A stretch of 64,000 nt of DNA from Morinoia aosen (lineage: Eukaryota; Arthropoda; Malacostraca; Amphipoda; Talitridae): the NCBI GenBank assembly GCA_030386875.1, contig CM059562.1, forward strand, positions 46,087,757 through 46,151,756, in the 5' to 3' direction. How positions within the stretch are numbered: the first letter of the stretch is position 1; every line of letters begins with the position of its first letter. Under the pieces are notes generated by a model. That model made no database searches, was not told the origin of the DNA, and saw nothing but the letters and a program-made list of their open reading frames with translations. A program made the translations under genes and the position numbers. Positions 44,990-58,375 of this stretch are shown here, piece after piece.

Positions 44990-46760
44990 GCTAAGGCTAG
45001 AGTATGTCAGTAGTGGAAGGGAAAAATGGGATCACGTAGGGCAGAAAATGTATGGGAGCTGTGTGACGCAAGATAGAAACAGTTACATAAGACTAGTTTG
45101 AGTGTGTGTTACGGGAGAGTGAGGCAGAATGAAAGTGGAAGTGTCGGAGGTGGATTGGATTTTTTTATTAAGTCTCTTTTTATTAAGGAAAGTCTCTTTT
45201 ATTAAGTCTCTTTTCACAATCAGAGGGCAGGAACAGTTTGTGGTTTCAGGAGGAAAGAAGGAAGAAGTGCGTGATTGGAAGCATGAGGGTCTAACGTATG
45301 AGATTAGAGACAAGAGGAAGACATATGAAAAGTGGGATTGAAATGAGGGAAATAGCGCATGATATACATTGCGAAAGAAAAAGGGTTGAAAAAGGGAGAA
45401 CGAATGAAGATAAAAGAGCGATTGTTCGGAGAAGAGGTATAAGGAGGGAGTTAAATTTGAACGAGAGTTGGGAAAATGTCGGGAAAGGAAGTGAACGGAA
45501 GTGCGAGGAACCGATGAAAGACTGGAATGGGGGTGATGTTTGGGAAAGTGTGGCGGTCATGAGTTGTATAGCAGAGAATTTTGAGCAATTGCTGTACGTA
45601 TAGAATAACAGGAGACGGTGATTGTGGCGCTTGGAGACGGTAGGAGGACCTGTGGTAGGAGGACCCAATAGTGAACTGTCACAACGCCACGGAATGAAAG
45701 CGGCTGGGCAAATCATCGGGTTTGCACGGAGTGGCAGCTGTGTTTGAAAAAGGCATTGTGATAGCGATTGATTTGCTGGTACGATTGTTGAATTTGCGTT
45801 TGGTAGTAGGTGTGCTACCTGTAGATTGGTAGAGTGCGTCTGTGACTCTGCTGGTAAGGTCTCAGAGGAAAGGCGAGAATGCTACAATTTAAGGGGTATC
45901 AGTCTTTTGAGAGCGTTTTTTTAAGAGTTATGGCAGAGTACAAGTGAATCGTAATTAAGAGTAAATGAAAAAAACAATAGGAGAGGAGCAATGAGGTTTC
46001 CAACAAGGTCGAGGGTGTGAGGAACAGATTTTCACAGTGCGGCAAATGTGTGGAAGGTATCTAACAAGAGGGAGACAGGTGTTTAGGGCATTCATGGATC
46101 TTGAATAAGGGTATAAAAGATTTGATTAGGAAGTGTGGAAAGCGTTGAGTGTTTGGTGAGGGGAGAAAATTGTCTGAGGCTGGAGCCTGTTGAGTGTTAC
46201 CAAGTCTATAGCAGTTGAGAAGTGAGAAATGTAACATGTGCGTGATTTGAAGTGCGAGTGGGCTTACGTCCTAGGTGTGTCAGTGTCCCCTAGGTTGCAT
46301 ATAAAGCCCATGTAGGTGAAGTTGCACGTGAGATGAAGGCAAGAGAGTTGGATGAAGGGATGGAATTGTTGGGTGCACGAGGTGGGGTTGCTGAAGCTAC
46401 TCTTTCCTGACGATACAGCGTTTGTGGAAGGATCGGAAGAGAAACTGTAGATTGACGAAAAAGTTTGGAAAGATAAGGGAAGAAAGAATACTTAGGCGAA
46501 TGTAGATAAGGACAAAGCTATGAGGCGTCCGAAAGGGATGGTTGTTGGAGGAATGAATGTAAGCTTGCATGAAGCGGTGCTAGATGAAGTGAATTGTTTT
46601 GAGAAATTAGGAGCACGTATTGCTCCCAATGGTGAATTGGAAGAGGAGGTGAGAACTATAGGGTAAAATCGAACAGGGTACCTAGCGTTAGTAGGCTTGT
46701 AAGCTGTCATAAGGAATAGATGTTTGAGTATGAATTCACTCAAACTGGAAATATACTCCT
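44990..46760 (+). pseudogene. Decayed LINE (non-LTR retrotransposon) reverse transcriptase
   Basis: Plus-strand translation over several frames follows a common animal LINE: KAAGQ and VEWL-region near 45690, a YRGISLL-like stretch at about 45890, EEQ.GFQQGRGCEEQIFTVR at about 45985-46045, VFRAFMDLE at about 46080, LFPDDTAFVEGSEEKL at about 46400 (catalytic FADD as FPDD), NVDKDKAMRRPKG, then CFEKLGARIAPNGELEEEV and a short C-terminus. Stops and frameshifts are frequent and the endonuclease is absent or unrecognisable, so it is a dead 5'-truncated copy. The exact clade is not assigned. The ends are approximate. Confidence 0.75.
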
Positions 46761-48945
46761 ACTCCAACCATTAATATTCACTCACAACTTTAGAAATGCA
46801 TTTTAATTCCGTACGTAAATCACTCTTCACACCCTCACTGTGTACATACTTTTTTATATCCTTTTCAATTTATCATCATAGCACGTAGCGAATAGAAATT
46901 GCATGATAGGTGGTACAAAGAGCAACTGGTTAACAAAAACTAGACACAAATAAATTTTCCCCAAATGAAAAAGAAAGAAATCAGAATTCTCAACAATGGT
47001 GAAAATTAATCCCACTCGCAGTTCTTTAGTTATACAGTTCGTGCAAATTTGATGGATGAAGAAAGAAATTCAGTAAGAAATTCAAGTGGCTAGCTAGCTT
47101 GATACCTAAACAATTAAGTACTGAAATTTCCAAATTCACGGACACGTCAGCTATACAAGTAACTCTCTCTTATTTCGAAGGTATCATAAAGATTATCATA
47201 GTGCTAAGCTAACAAATGATAAGTTCAAGTACATGCTTTTTTAGGGTCCAATGTGAATTTTTTATAAAGCCCAGAATAGCTTCGCAGAAATACAAACATT
47301 TACAGAAATGCTGAACAAAACTGTAAGATTATTGTCACTGGTTGAACGGTTGTCGTTGTCCTAAAACCAATTTGTGAGGGAAAGACTCTCACAATTGTAA
47401 CATAAAAAAGTTGCGAATACTTTTGAAGTAAATTAGTTAAAACTGTGTGTCCAATATAGAATGATTAAGATGCGCACACATGCGCCCCTATGACATTTAC
47501 AAAAGAGCTGCACCAAAATCTACGATTCGCGTGCTGCTGAATTTTATTCAACTCGAGTAAAAAATGCTGGTTAGGAGCAGTGTCAAAAAAATTCACAGTC
47601 CTGTTACTTAATTAGCGGCTTTAGGTTTCTTTTTGGGTCTCAAATATCAGACCCCAAACCCAATGATATGATTAGCTTTAAATAAGATGCGCAACTCTTG
47701 AACAAGTCATTCTCTAAGTTCAATATTATGATATCTAAATCATCTCGCGAAAGAAGTATCGTTTCATGGTAACGATAAATTCTTCCTATCCCAGGAGTTA
47801 TGAGAACTTAATTTAATCAGAACCATTTTTGCTTTCCCTAGCTTTTTAATTACAGAATTTTACATAGATACAAAAAAAAGAGCGATAGTCAAGTGCATTC
47901 TAAGGCATCCCAACGCTTACGACGTCGGACACAGAAAGCAAGAATGCCAGCCGACCTGCATTTGAGCTGATAGACTCAGTGTATGTGAGTTACACTTACT
48001 GTACAAATGCATTCCCATCAAAGAGGCCGATCAGCGTGCAAGGGACATCAAAGAAGAAGGGAGCTTTTTTGCGTATCGCTCGGCGAGTGAGGAGGCGAGG
48101 AGAGGTGGCGACAGCCGCGCTCAGCGGGGGCCTGAGAGCAATTTGTGCTGTAGGCAAAACTGGCTCCTTCGCACCTTATCGCAGCGAGGGTGGGGAGTGT
48201 GTGGGACATGACGCTCCAGGCGCTGCGTGAGAGCGTCTCGGGTGGCAGCACCACTCTATTATTGATCCCATCACATTCGAAAACGTGAGCACTCTGTGAG
48301 TGGCACATGCGTCTGATTAGTGGCGCTTTCTGCCACGGCTAAAAAACGAATTTCTAAGCCGATAGTGATACAATTGAACGTTAAAACCAGAAGGAAAATG
48401 TTTCAAACACACGTGTTGAGACAGTAGGTCATATCAAAAGTACACAAAAACTTCACTCGCTGGATGTTGCGCTGTAAAATTAATATCTTTCCGAAAGAAA
48501 GGAAATTTTAGTGTGATTTAGAACTATGATGAAAGCTTCGGAAAGTCAAATACATTTTGCGAGTGAACTTTAACATACATTTCTAACAAAAATTCAGGTT
48601 TAACTAAACCGGTTTTCGTGTTTCAATCTCATATTTGCGAATATTATGGCTTCTATACTGTATTTCCACTTCTGAGGAGCCTTAGAACTTTTGTTCTCTT
48701 GAATAAGTTATTAATAAAATAACCACTGTTTACACCACAGTTGTGAGATAAATCTGGCTTCCTTTGATAATAATATAAATTTTTGTAAATAAATCATGAC
48801 ACTCTTATGTGCGATGTTGTGCAATTTTTTTTATTAAACTCTACTGGTAGCAATAATTATTATTCAAGAATAATTATCAGGAAACATTCAAACATGTAAT
48901 GAATACTTAAACGAATTTTCGATTAAGAGTAGCATGAAGCATCAT
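46761..48945. other. AT-rich region with one GC-rich patch; no gene seen
   Basis: A GC-rich patch at about 48040-48300 has an open frame on each strand but no domain. It could be regulatory or a noncoding exon. Confidence 0.45.
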
Positions 48946-49025
48946 GAGTATTATGTACTTGAAGGGAGTATTATGTACTTGAAGGGAGTATTATGTACTT
49001 GAAGGGAGTACTATGTACTTGAAGG
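48946..49025 (+). repeat. 20-bp tandem repeat, 4 copies
   Basis: The unit GAGTATTATGTACTTGAAGG is repeated four times with one substitution (ACTATG in the last). Confidence 0.95.
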
Positions 49026-50294
49026 TAACGATCAGAAAAAATAGTATGAGACGATGCTTTGTTTCCTTACACATTAGACAGGAAACAAACTCTGTTGAAC
49101 ATAATTTACGCATAGTAGTAGAGAATTTCTCGATGATGCGGGTATACGCTTGAGAGGATAGGATGATGTCGATAAGTGAACTGGAGAAATTTACGGTTCT
49201 CTCTGAAGAATTATAGGTCTTTGTTGTACATTGTGCGATGGTGTCGGTCCACATCGTTAGGTCGTGAAAGACACAAAGCAAGGCTGTTGTAAACATCAAA
49301 CTAAAGGCTTCAAATGTGCGATGGTATCGTAACACAAAATTGGGTTGAGACCTAGATCAATGCAATTACTCAATTTTTACATTCTGGCAATAATCACGAG
49401 TTGGCCTATTAACTATTAAGGCAGGCAGGAAACACAGTTCGACCCCCTATCGCAATCGTAGTTGTAGCAAGAATCCCTTCCCTTGAGCTGGCGCCACCGT
49501 TCCCTTCAAAGGCCTAGGACACTCGTATCTTGACAGAGACTAACAAAACCATTTTGATCGAAATGAAGGAGTGATGGAATTTGGTTAGTTTCTGGAAAAA
49601 ATCATTAATCATGTCTACATGCGCTTCAAATGATTTGAACAGTAAATTTGTCAAATATAATTGTTATTTCATTCTATTAGACAATGAAACATTCATCAAG
49701 ATTGACGTGGGTATCGATTTCTAGCATCTCATTTACAGGATTTCAGCAGGGATCTGATACATATCTGGGAATTGGCTAAGCGAGAGAACGTCCGGCAACA
49801 AAACGGCCAATCTTAGACATTGCCATTTAGCATCAGACGAAATCAATATTGACGTCACGTCATGAAAATCATACCTAAACTTCCCAACATCTTGACAGAC
49901 TAAAAATTTATGATGACAAATTAATTATTACAATGAATGTTCAGAGGTATTAGAAGAATCTTCACTATTGACTGGTAGACTAGATTATTCAGTATGAAGA
50001 AAACAGTGGCATGACGCTGGTTAGTAAGATGGAATTTGAAGAGCATACACGACGTAGATATAAATAGAGAAGAAGGAAATCTGCAGACCTCATCTTTTAC
50101 ATGATTCCGTTGTGTTGGCGAGTTTCTTGTATGCACCAGGGTGCTGCAGAATTTGATGGGCGATTTTATTGAATGTAACTGAACTTTATTAGTGCATATG
50201 TAATTATATGTGTGATAAATGAAAAATATTTTTGTTGGGTGCTCGTGGAGCCCTTGAAGAAATTTTCTAAGCAACCTAAAATAAAGTTCACATA

Positions 50295-50500
50295 TTGCTC
50301 CTTAATCGCCTGACTTCTGTCCAATGAATTTAGCGTTCGGTCCGTTCAAGAATCTGAAGCGTGTAATTTTTGACATAAAAATTTAAACACTGAAACAGTT
50401 TTTCGAAAAAGATGTTGGAGAAAATTTTTGTAGACACACTGTATACAGTCAGACTCAAACTTGTTGTTCTGACTATTGAATGAGACGGGGTCGATTTAAA
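50295..50500 (+). pseudogene. Possible mariner-type transposase remnant
   Basis: Translation includes SPDFCPMNLAFGPFKNLKRV and later FFEKDVGENF, resembling the SPDLAPSD-F-LF-x-L-K end of mariner transposases and the following helix. The stretch is short, has stops and no terminal repeats were found. Confidence 0.35.
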
Positions 50501-51785
50501 TGGTAATTTGTCATAAGGTGTATATAAAAATCACAATCAAATATTGATTGTGTTTTTGCTGTTTGCATCGAAATGAAAAATATAAATAACATTTTGTTAC
50601 TCCTCAACTACATTGTTGTTCCGCTCTCCATATATTGAACCTGAGAAAATATATTTCTCTCATGTTAACTTCAGTTCATAGCACAAATTTGTAGTAATTT
50701 TCGACCTTTTCATATGTTTACTCTGATTACGTACTTAACGCGTTTCACAGCATAATAATTGCTGAACAATCCAGCGTAATTGAGAAGAAAAATTTTATTC
50801 GACTGCATATTGCAAACGCGAATTCAAAACAAATGGGGGAAATCAAGACTTAGAAGTAAAATTAAATTGTTTTCATTATCAGGATCGTGGATAATGGATA
50901 TTTCGGCAGAAATAGAGGTAGCTAAATCAAGTATTTAAATTATATCAACTGTTATGTCTAATTACATTCAGCATTGCATATTACATAAATGTGGTTGTTT
51001 TATCAATTATTTTATCAATAGCTGAATATTTTTATCGTCTCTTCTAAGAAAAGTCATGGGGGAAGGATTACCATTTTATTTTGAAGATGGTAAAGAACAG
51101 CATTTTTCAATATTCACACTGCAAGAAAAGAAAAACAAATGTAGATTGTAAGCAATCTTATTGGCTGTTTGGTTGACAGAGTGCCGACACTCTCCACAAA
51201 GCCATTTTACTTCAAATCAAAGATTGAAAAATTGATGATAAATAAAAAATCCAAAAGGTCTGTAGAATATTTAACGGACAATGAAATTTCAATTACTGCG
51301 TATCGGACTAAAAAAATAAAGGGACGATAGGATCGGCGCAACGATGAGCTTATACTTTTATATTTGATGCAAGAGTCTGATAATTCTACTTCATTTCGCT
51401 ACTGTATGATGGTGTACTCAAATACAAGGAATATTTAGCTTCTGAGAGCTATTTCATTTTTCATGTCTGAAAATAGATTGCTGGCGTGGAAAAATTACCC
51501 ATCCATTGTACGCCCGCATATCAGCGGTGGAATTGTTATCGAGCAGCGCGGCTTTGAAATGAAACTCTTCTCTGAATATGCGAAGTCGTGACCCCTCTCA
51601 GTCACTGGTGCTGAAATTTTGCTTGGAATGAGTCGTAGGTTTATTTTAGAGTGGCGTTCATCCGTCAGAGTAATCAATCAAATAAATGAATAATTCCCTT
51701 AATTGATGAAGTAAAATGTTTACACTTCTCTGCTTAGTGAAGCTCGCAGTTAACATTTCATTAGGCCGAACCCAGCGCAATTATT

Positions 51786-52140
51786 ATGTTTTGGTGTGTG
51801 ATCCTGCGCCCTTATGAGCTTTCCCTGAACATAGCTGCCTTGAGGGCCCGTCAATGGGCCAGCAGAGGAGGTGAGAGGAAAGGCCAAGTGAGGCCAAGGA
51901 GCAAATTGCACGCGTTCGTTTATTATCCGAGACAACGAGCAATTTTGGCGGCGATCCATCACAGGTGGCTGGGCAATATGAGTGCACACAGAGGCAGCAC
52001 CCGCTGCAGCGCTCAACTCTTCTATCGCTCCTCCCGCAAGCTTTCCTTCAATTTGGATTTACAGCAGAAGGAGCTGCCTTATATGGGTGCAAACTGCGCG
52101 CTACACGAACCTTGTCAACTTGCGTCCGCATCGTGAACAG
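51786..52140. promoter_or_regulatory. GC-rich complex block, candidate regulatory or noncoding exon
   Basis: It stands out from AT-rich flanks, is open in more than one frame on both strands but shows no domain, and contains CAGGTG and CAGCTC-type E-box-like words. Composition is the only support. Confidence 0.2.
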
Positions 52141-52679
52141 CTCAACAGACCTTGAATCGCACGTGTTGAAATCGAGAGTATTTGTTGGCTGGACATTCTC
52201 ATAAGTTATACTAATCTCTCTGTAGTTCAGGCTGAGGCGACTTTTATTGACATTTATACGACACCTTAGATTCTGGCTGAGTTATTTTTATGTATTTTTT
52301 ATATTAAATAAGACGTTTACAATGACACTTTATCAACGTACTAGTTTTTCAGAGTGCACATTATTTTAATTTACGCAGCCCTCTGTGAATTTTCCGTTCA
52401 AATATTTAGTCTGTTTATCAAACTGTTTAAATTTCTAACTATTGAGTATTACTTCAACCTCTTCACTTCAGATCCCAAATAGTTTCATACTGAGTGCCTC
52501 GTCATTTCAGACAAAGAGTAGTTAGTATCAATGGAAGATTAATAGAAGTGAATCACACAAAAACGTGCAGAGAAACTTCACTCAGTCTTGCACTCGGAGC
52601 TCACCCCAACCGTTTCCAACCTCGTTTGCTATTTCTACTCCACGCACAACTTAAGAGCATTACTTCAACTCGTGCTTGA

Positions 52680-53130
52680 CTTTGCCACTGACATATTTTG
52701 GCTTCTAATTGGGGCTTCAATTCCTGGCTCTGACTACAACACTCAACTTTGACTTATACTTTTACATTTGACTGCAACATTTGAGGCGGCTTTGCTCTCC
52801 TGACTGAAAGACTTACTTCTACTTTTTTCAACATTACTTCTACTTTTTTCAACATTAATTCTCCCTAATAACAACTTTTGCATGTCACTCCAACGTTGAC
52901 TACAACTCTGGGCTCTGACTACAACTTTTGATTCATAAACCAGCTCAGGAAAGTAATGTCAGATTGCCACTGCAACTCCTATCTCGAAATATAGCTCATC
53001 GCTACGTCTTTCACTCCTGAATTTAATTTTTCTACATGACTCGAACTGCTAGATATAACTTGACTCCAACTTGAACTTCTTTTTCCTACTTTGCATCTGT
53101 TACAGTGATAACTTGTGAAACTCGTCTTTC
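52680..53130 (+). repeat. Degenerate ACTNCAACT-type simple repeat
   Basis: Loosely spaced TGACTACAACTTTGACTT-like words fill the stretch. It includes an exact 23-bp duplication (TTACTTCTACTTTTTTCAAC plus three bases) at about 52813-52858. It looks like an old minisatellite. Confidence 0.6.
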
Positions 53131-55629
53131 TACTTGCCAATCAAATTCCTGCTCCGTTCTCAAATCATCAGTAATTGGTCTCTCAAGCTCCTTTATTTGT
53201 AATTGAGGTAAATATTCCCCTCCCACGAAATGAAACCAATCAATGCTTAGCGTTCTTCATTGATGGACACTGCTGGTTGAGCAATCTTGATATTTTCTAG
53301 GCAGCAACAATATCAGGGTAAAATTTGGAAGGCATGATAATATTCTTGTCAATTATCAGACGTAGCGAAAATGGAAATGACATTGCGACAAGCATGAAGA
53401 TCTGCTAATGCGTTTAGCAGATATTTTTGGACTAACATTTGCGATAGCAGTAAATACAATATAGTAGTGCAATGCCTCAGTAACCAAATTTTTATTTAGC
53501 TAGTGTAAAAGCAGAATTAGTTTTGTAAAATAAGCGTTATCAATGTAAAAAAATTGATTAGAAAGTTATGCTTGGGCTGTTTTAACACTATTTAGCGTCA
53601 GAATTCACGAGGGGAAGCTGCAATATTGAAGATGTGAGAGTGGCTGAAATTTATTATCAGCCGCATGGAGAAATGAAGGAAAATGCGAGTTCCCTTAACA
53701 TGCTAGGCCATACATGGCTATTACAGTAGGTGGATGGAGGAACAGCTTGAGCTACTGCTGAGTACAAAAACTACCACGCTTTTATTGTGTTACGTCAGTC
53801 TAGATAAGAGAATTTCTGTACAAGGGTGAAAAAATAAATAAGAGGAGAAAGAGGTCATAAGTAGCGATTTCCGCTGTTCGTGCAATCTGATAAGAAACTA
53901 CAGGAAATGTAATCCTCTGTTGTTCTAAGTTTCTCGATCATTCAAATTAGTTCATGAAATCGTATCAACCTTCAAACCTTATTGTTTCGAGAGATCAGAC
54001 GTGCAAAAAACATGGTTAGAGTGAAATGTTGAGGTAGAAAACAAAATGAACTTCTGTGACAAAAAACAGGAGTTGGCGCAGCGATATCGAGCGAGCTGCA
54101 GGATAGGTATCACTCTGCCATGATAGGTACTCGCATGGGCGACTGCGTAGTGTTAGGGTAGTTTGCGGACGCGAACAAAAAGAATGACCAATATCTTGAT
54201 CGCTAAGTATGGAGGCATGAGTGGAAAACAACATGCTAGAGTTAGGTACAGTCATGGATGTTTAGAAGGGTGGAAAAAACCGCTCAATGAGAGAGTAAAA
54301 AAGAGACATAAAGAGAAAGAGAGAGAAAAAAGAACCTGCAGAGTCCACAAAGTTGTGCGCTTGAGACGATGTAGAGCTACAGATTGTACTGAGGGGAAAA
54401 TGGTCCCTAGCCCGATTAATTTTCGTAGCTCAAATCAGGGGACGCGTCTTGCATTCTAACATATTCTTTTTTCTCAGAAAGTAAAAGAGGGTAAAGTATG
54501 CTGTATGACGTGACAGGGAACACGTGCGAACTGTCGGACCTGCAGCACTAAGTTGAGGGAACCTCCGAGCCGAAATGTTTTCGATAATTTAACTTGGGGC
54601 TTGTATTCGAGCGCTATATGAGTGCTCTACGTGATTCTCTCCAGTCATCCTCCCTTCTCAATATGAGGGTAGTTGGAAGCTACATTAATCATCAATGATC
54701 ACTGTTACCGAAGCTGACAAAAAAAGTAGCTTATAATGGTAGGTTTTCATCATATCGACATATCCTAATCAATCAGAAAGAATTCTCGCGGTAAAAATGT
54801 ATTCATGAAACGGCTTCCAACACGTCTTTGAAAACATTTTTCTCTAGCCTTTTTGTTTCGTTCGAGGTACAAGAAGAACAACGTGTAGGAAATGAAACTG
54901 AGGTATGGAACGAGTGTTGTGGGGTTCACTGTCACACGCGTTCGAGAACGTCGTCCTTCCAATTCCTAGTTCTTATTCTTGTGCAATTTTTTCTGTTCTG
55001 TAAAAGAAGAATGTAAGAGGAGTGAATGAAATTAGCTTTGGGTTAGGGGGAGTTGTCTGACGCGAATAGTTGTTAGAATTCGAATATTTGGAAGAAATTG
55101 CGCATCATTTAATTTTTCCTGCTACTTTTTTTCTCTAACCTTGTTTTTATTTACCTTTATATTTAAGTACTCATATTTAATCACTCTTACGAAGCGCAGT
55201 TGAAAATTTTTCAAGCACTGCACTTCCAAGTTATTAGCTCAAATTCTAGTGCCGTCAGACGACGGCTTATTTTCCCGGTCCGAAAACAGAAAGTTGGAGT
55301 TGAGGACCCGTCGATTGCACGAGCAGCGGTGGCGAAAAAATTCAGGGGTCGTGATGAGCTCTCTTGGTTTTGTTCCCTTTATTAACAGCCGCTCTGTCGC
55401 CCAACAAAAAGTCTAGAAATTAAAAGTTCGCGTTCGATTTCAGTAAAAGAAATTAATCGAAAGGAGGACTATGTAAGCCAAGGGAATGCCTGCAAAACGG
55501 AAAAATACTACAAGGTAATAGCTAAGCTAAGTTTTGCTTCGCTGCTAAAGCAAGACTTCTATTGTGAGATATATTTTCATTTGAACGATGGGAGAAATCT
55601 GCAAACTAGTATAGTCCTTTTCTCTGAGC

Positions 55630-55890
55630 GTCCAGACGAGCAAGCAAGCTCCCAGCGGGCCAGTAATTTAGAGAAATCAGAGCTGTTTTTTGGTCTGCTT
55701 TGACGGCGCAGCTCGTCCGGCGCAGCTGTAATGGAGCCTCAGCGGGACGTAAATCAATCCTAATTAAGGTATTTCTATGCTGAGTGTCTTTGACACCCTA
55801 CAAGTGCGAGTAAGAGGCCTCTGAAGCGCGCTGTGCTCGCCGCCCATTGTGCAGCTCTTCCTACGCCTGCTTCTCGCACAGCCTGCACAA
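55630..55890. promoter_or_regulatory. GC-rich block with E-box and homeodomain motifs
   Basis: GGCGCAGCTGTAATGG and AAATCAATCCTAATTAAGG sit in a GC-rich island without a supported frame. A distal enhancer is possible; evidence is motif-level only. Confidence 0.25.
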
Positions 55891-58054
55891 AAATTGAGCC
55901 CGGAAATGCTTGAGAACTTTCAGATATGACGGGATCTGAATTCTAGTTATTATACAAGTTCGCTCAAAGAACGGCTCATTATTTGACGAAGTTCAGCAGC
56001 ATTTTGATTAAGAGTTGAAGCGTTGCTCATTTTAGAGCGAGACAATCAGCACAAAATAATGTATAAAATTTTTATCAAATTCTATTTCCTAGCACAGGGT
56101 GTCAGAAATAATTTACTGGAAGTGTAATTCGTACTTATTAAATAGAAGTTTGCAGTTACTGGCCTTGGAGAACTACACTCTTGAATTCACATACAGTATG
56201 TTCTCGTGAGCATTATTTTGTGGTCGTTCTTTGTGTGTTCATAAGAAGAAAGATGAAAACTAGTTCAAAGCTGAAACAGAGTTATAGTCAAATTTCTGAT
56301 AAATATCTACATACATTCAACGAGTGAAAGGTGGAAAAGTAAATTTTACCTATTGTTGAAGTTCTTCTCATTTACCATTTTCCTTCCCACTAAAATTGTT
56401 ATTGACAACCTTCTTGTTTATGGGGTTAAGATCTTTTTGATAATAATATCCAGCGTACGCGGAGCTGTTAACTGACACAAATACATTCACAGACAACTAT
56501 GCCTGTATTTCTAAACACAGGGGAGTTGTTTGCGTCCTCACCAAGACACTTTTTTGCTACTTTAATCAAAGCATTGATATTTTTATACTCCTTCGGTGAA
56601 GCATGAATGTCCTGATAATAAGCGATGTTACCGTCTGGAAAACTAGCGGGTGGAATAGCAGTGACTCGTTAATAAGACTGCTGTATTACTAAGTAGAATG
56701 ATCCCAGACTGTGTTATGTAATTTTTGTTAATCTCAACAGAACAGAAAACCCATATCGTGCATCATAACTTTCGCAATACATTTTTTCAGCAAGAAATTG
56801 ATGACTTGGTAAGTACTAATGACAGCTAGCTGTTTGCAGCTAGCATCCGGCCATTAGTTTGCTGCGAGAAAATACCTGCTGTGTTGGTGGTAGAAAAATT
56901 TTGAATGGCAGAAAAAAAAATCTTCAAGTTTGGTATCTTGTACTTCCTAAAAATATTTGAACTGTGTGTTCTCAGTTTACAAATAACGTCACATACCACT
57001 AAAGAAAAATCAGCGGGGTATTTTTTCTACTGCAGGAATAAAGAGTCAATGAGTCTTCCCTAGTTGTTTTGAGAGCGCAAACATCATCCCTGTGATAATT
57101 TTCCTCCATTATATTATTAATGAGCGCCATTTGAGCACCAGCTCTTGCTAAGATTTTCACTTTGGAGGAGTGACCCAATACAGAAACAGAAGCCTAACTT
57201 CATTTAATGAGGTCGTAGTGGAGATTTTCGTGTGACATTGGCTAATGCTTTGAACATCTATATTTTTCTCTGCTTTTATTTTGACAAGTTACAAAATCCT
57301 ATGCAGAAGAGTGTTTCAACAACAAACGGACAGGTTCACAGAACTAACGCAAATTTTTTCGCCATTGTTTCATCCGAGACTGTGGAACATTTCGTCAATC
57401 AAATATGAAAAAAATACGTTTGACATTGCACAAACTCGTATAGAGTTTGTGCGGTCGATCTGAGTCCACAGAAATTATAGGTAAAAATGATAGAATGCTC
57501 TCAAAAAATGAAGCAAGTCTGACGAGTGTGAGCAACGCAAATATTTCCACCTAAACAAATTTTGGGTTTTAACGGTTCATTCAGTGTTCCTGTGAACAGA
57601 ATCGGTCTTACCAGCCCACTGTAATCAATATCATGGATGTACGGATTATGCGTGTCCATAATTTTTTTCACCTCTCATGGCAGATAAATCGAAATGATGG
57701 AGAGAAACTAAAAAGCACTAATTATTTTTCCTTGCTATAGTTGACCTTCCTCAGGCTTCATCATATTAATTTTTTAGTGTATTCTTTTAGGTGTTACATT
57801 TGGAAGACGAAAATCACTATTTCTAAAATAAGAAAATAACTTTTGCAATTCTCTACTAAAATGATAACGTCATCGTTAGACACTGGAAGTCACACCTCGT
57901 TCCTAGATTTTTGATGATTTGACGCGGTTGGTCAGTAGGTAACCGGTGGAAATGTCTCTCATTTTTCGGCCTTATTGTATGGGATCATTTTACATCCTCG
58001 CGATCAATAACTACTAATGACCAATGTGTCGGTAGCTTCAGAAACGTCGTAAAA

Positions 58055-58375
58055 ATGTTCTACTTATACGCAAACCTCTTTGGAAAGGATTTTGTTTTCT
58101 TTTTTAACGCTTCCCGTGGTCGTTTTTGCTTGATCAATCGAAAATTATACCCACGACCTTATCTTGATAAGGCCGTGAGATATGAGGGAAAATGTTTTGT
58201 TGCGTGGTGGGTCTACAGTCCGCATGCATCTGTTTCTTCATCACCTTGCCTAACGACTATGGCCAACACTAAGCCTTCATACATAGATTTACATGTGCAA
58301 CTGAACGCAAAGTACGGAGCAATATCTGTTCCCATTCAGAAACTCCTCATTAGCACATTTTATCTTAACGCGTAA
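58055..58375 (+). pseudogene. Possible Tc1/mariner transposase fragment
   Basis: A 106-codon frame contains GRFCLINRKLYPRPYLDKAV, then GKCFVAWWVYS and PSYIDLHVQL. The order loosely resembles the F-C-L...K-x-V-x-V-W-x-x-x-S...Y-I-x-x-L segment of Tc1-like transposases. No catalytic DDE residue set or terminal repeats were found. It may be a chance frame. Confidence 0.25.

Noticed and set aside
46492-46743. Minus-strand 83-codon frame
   Set aside because: It overlaps the LINE reverse-transcriptase relic, which has family similarity on the plus strand.
48991-50274. Two hydrophobic minus-strand frames that faintly recall insect gustatory receptors
   Set aside because: Lengths are within what chance gives in this AT-rich window. 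The TYhxxxxQ signature is absent and no splice sites join them.
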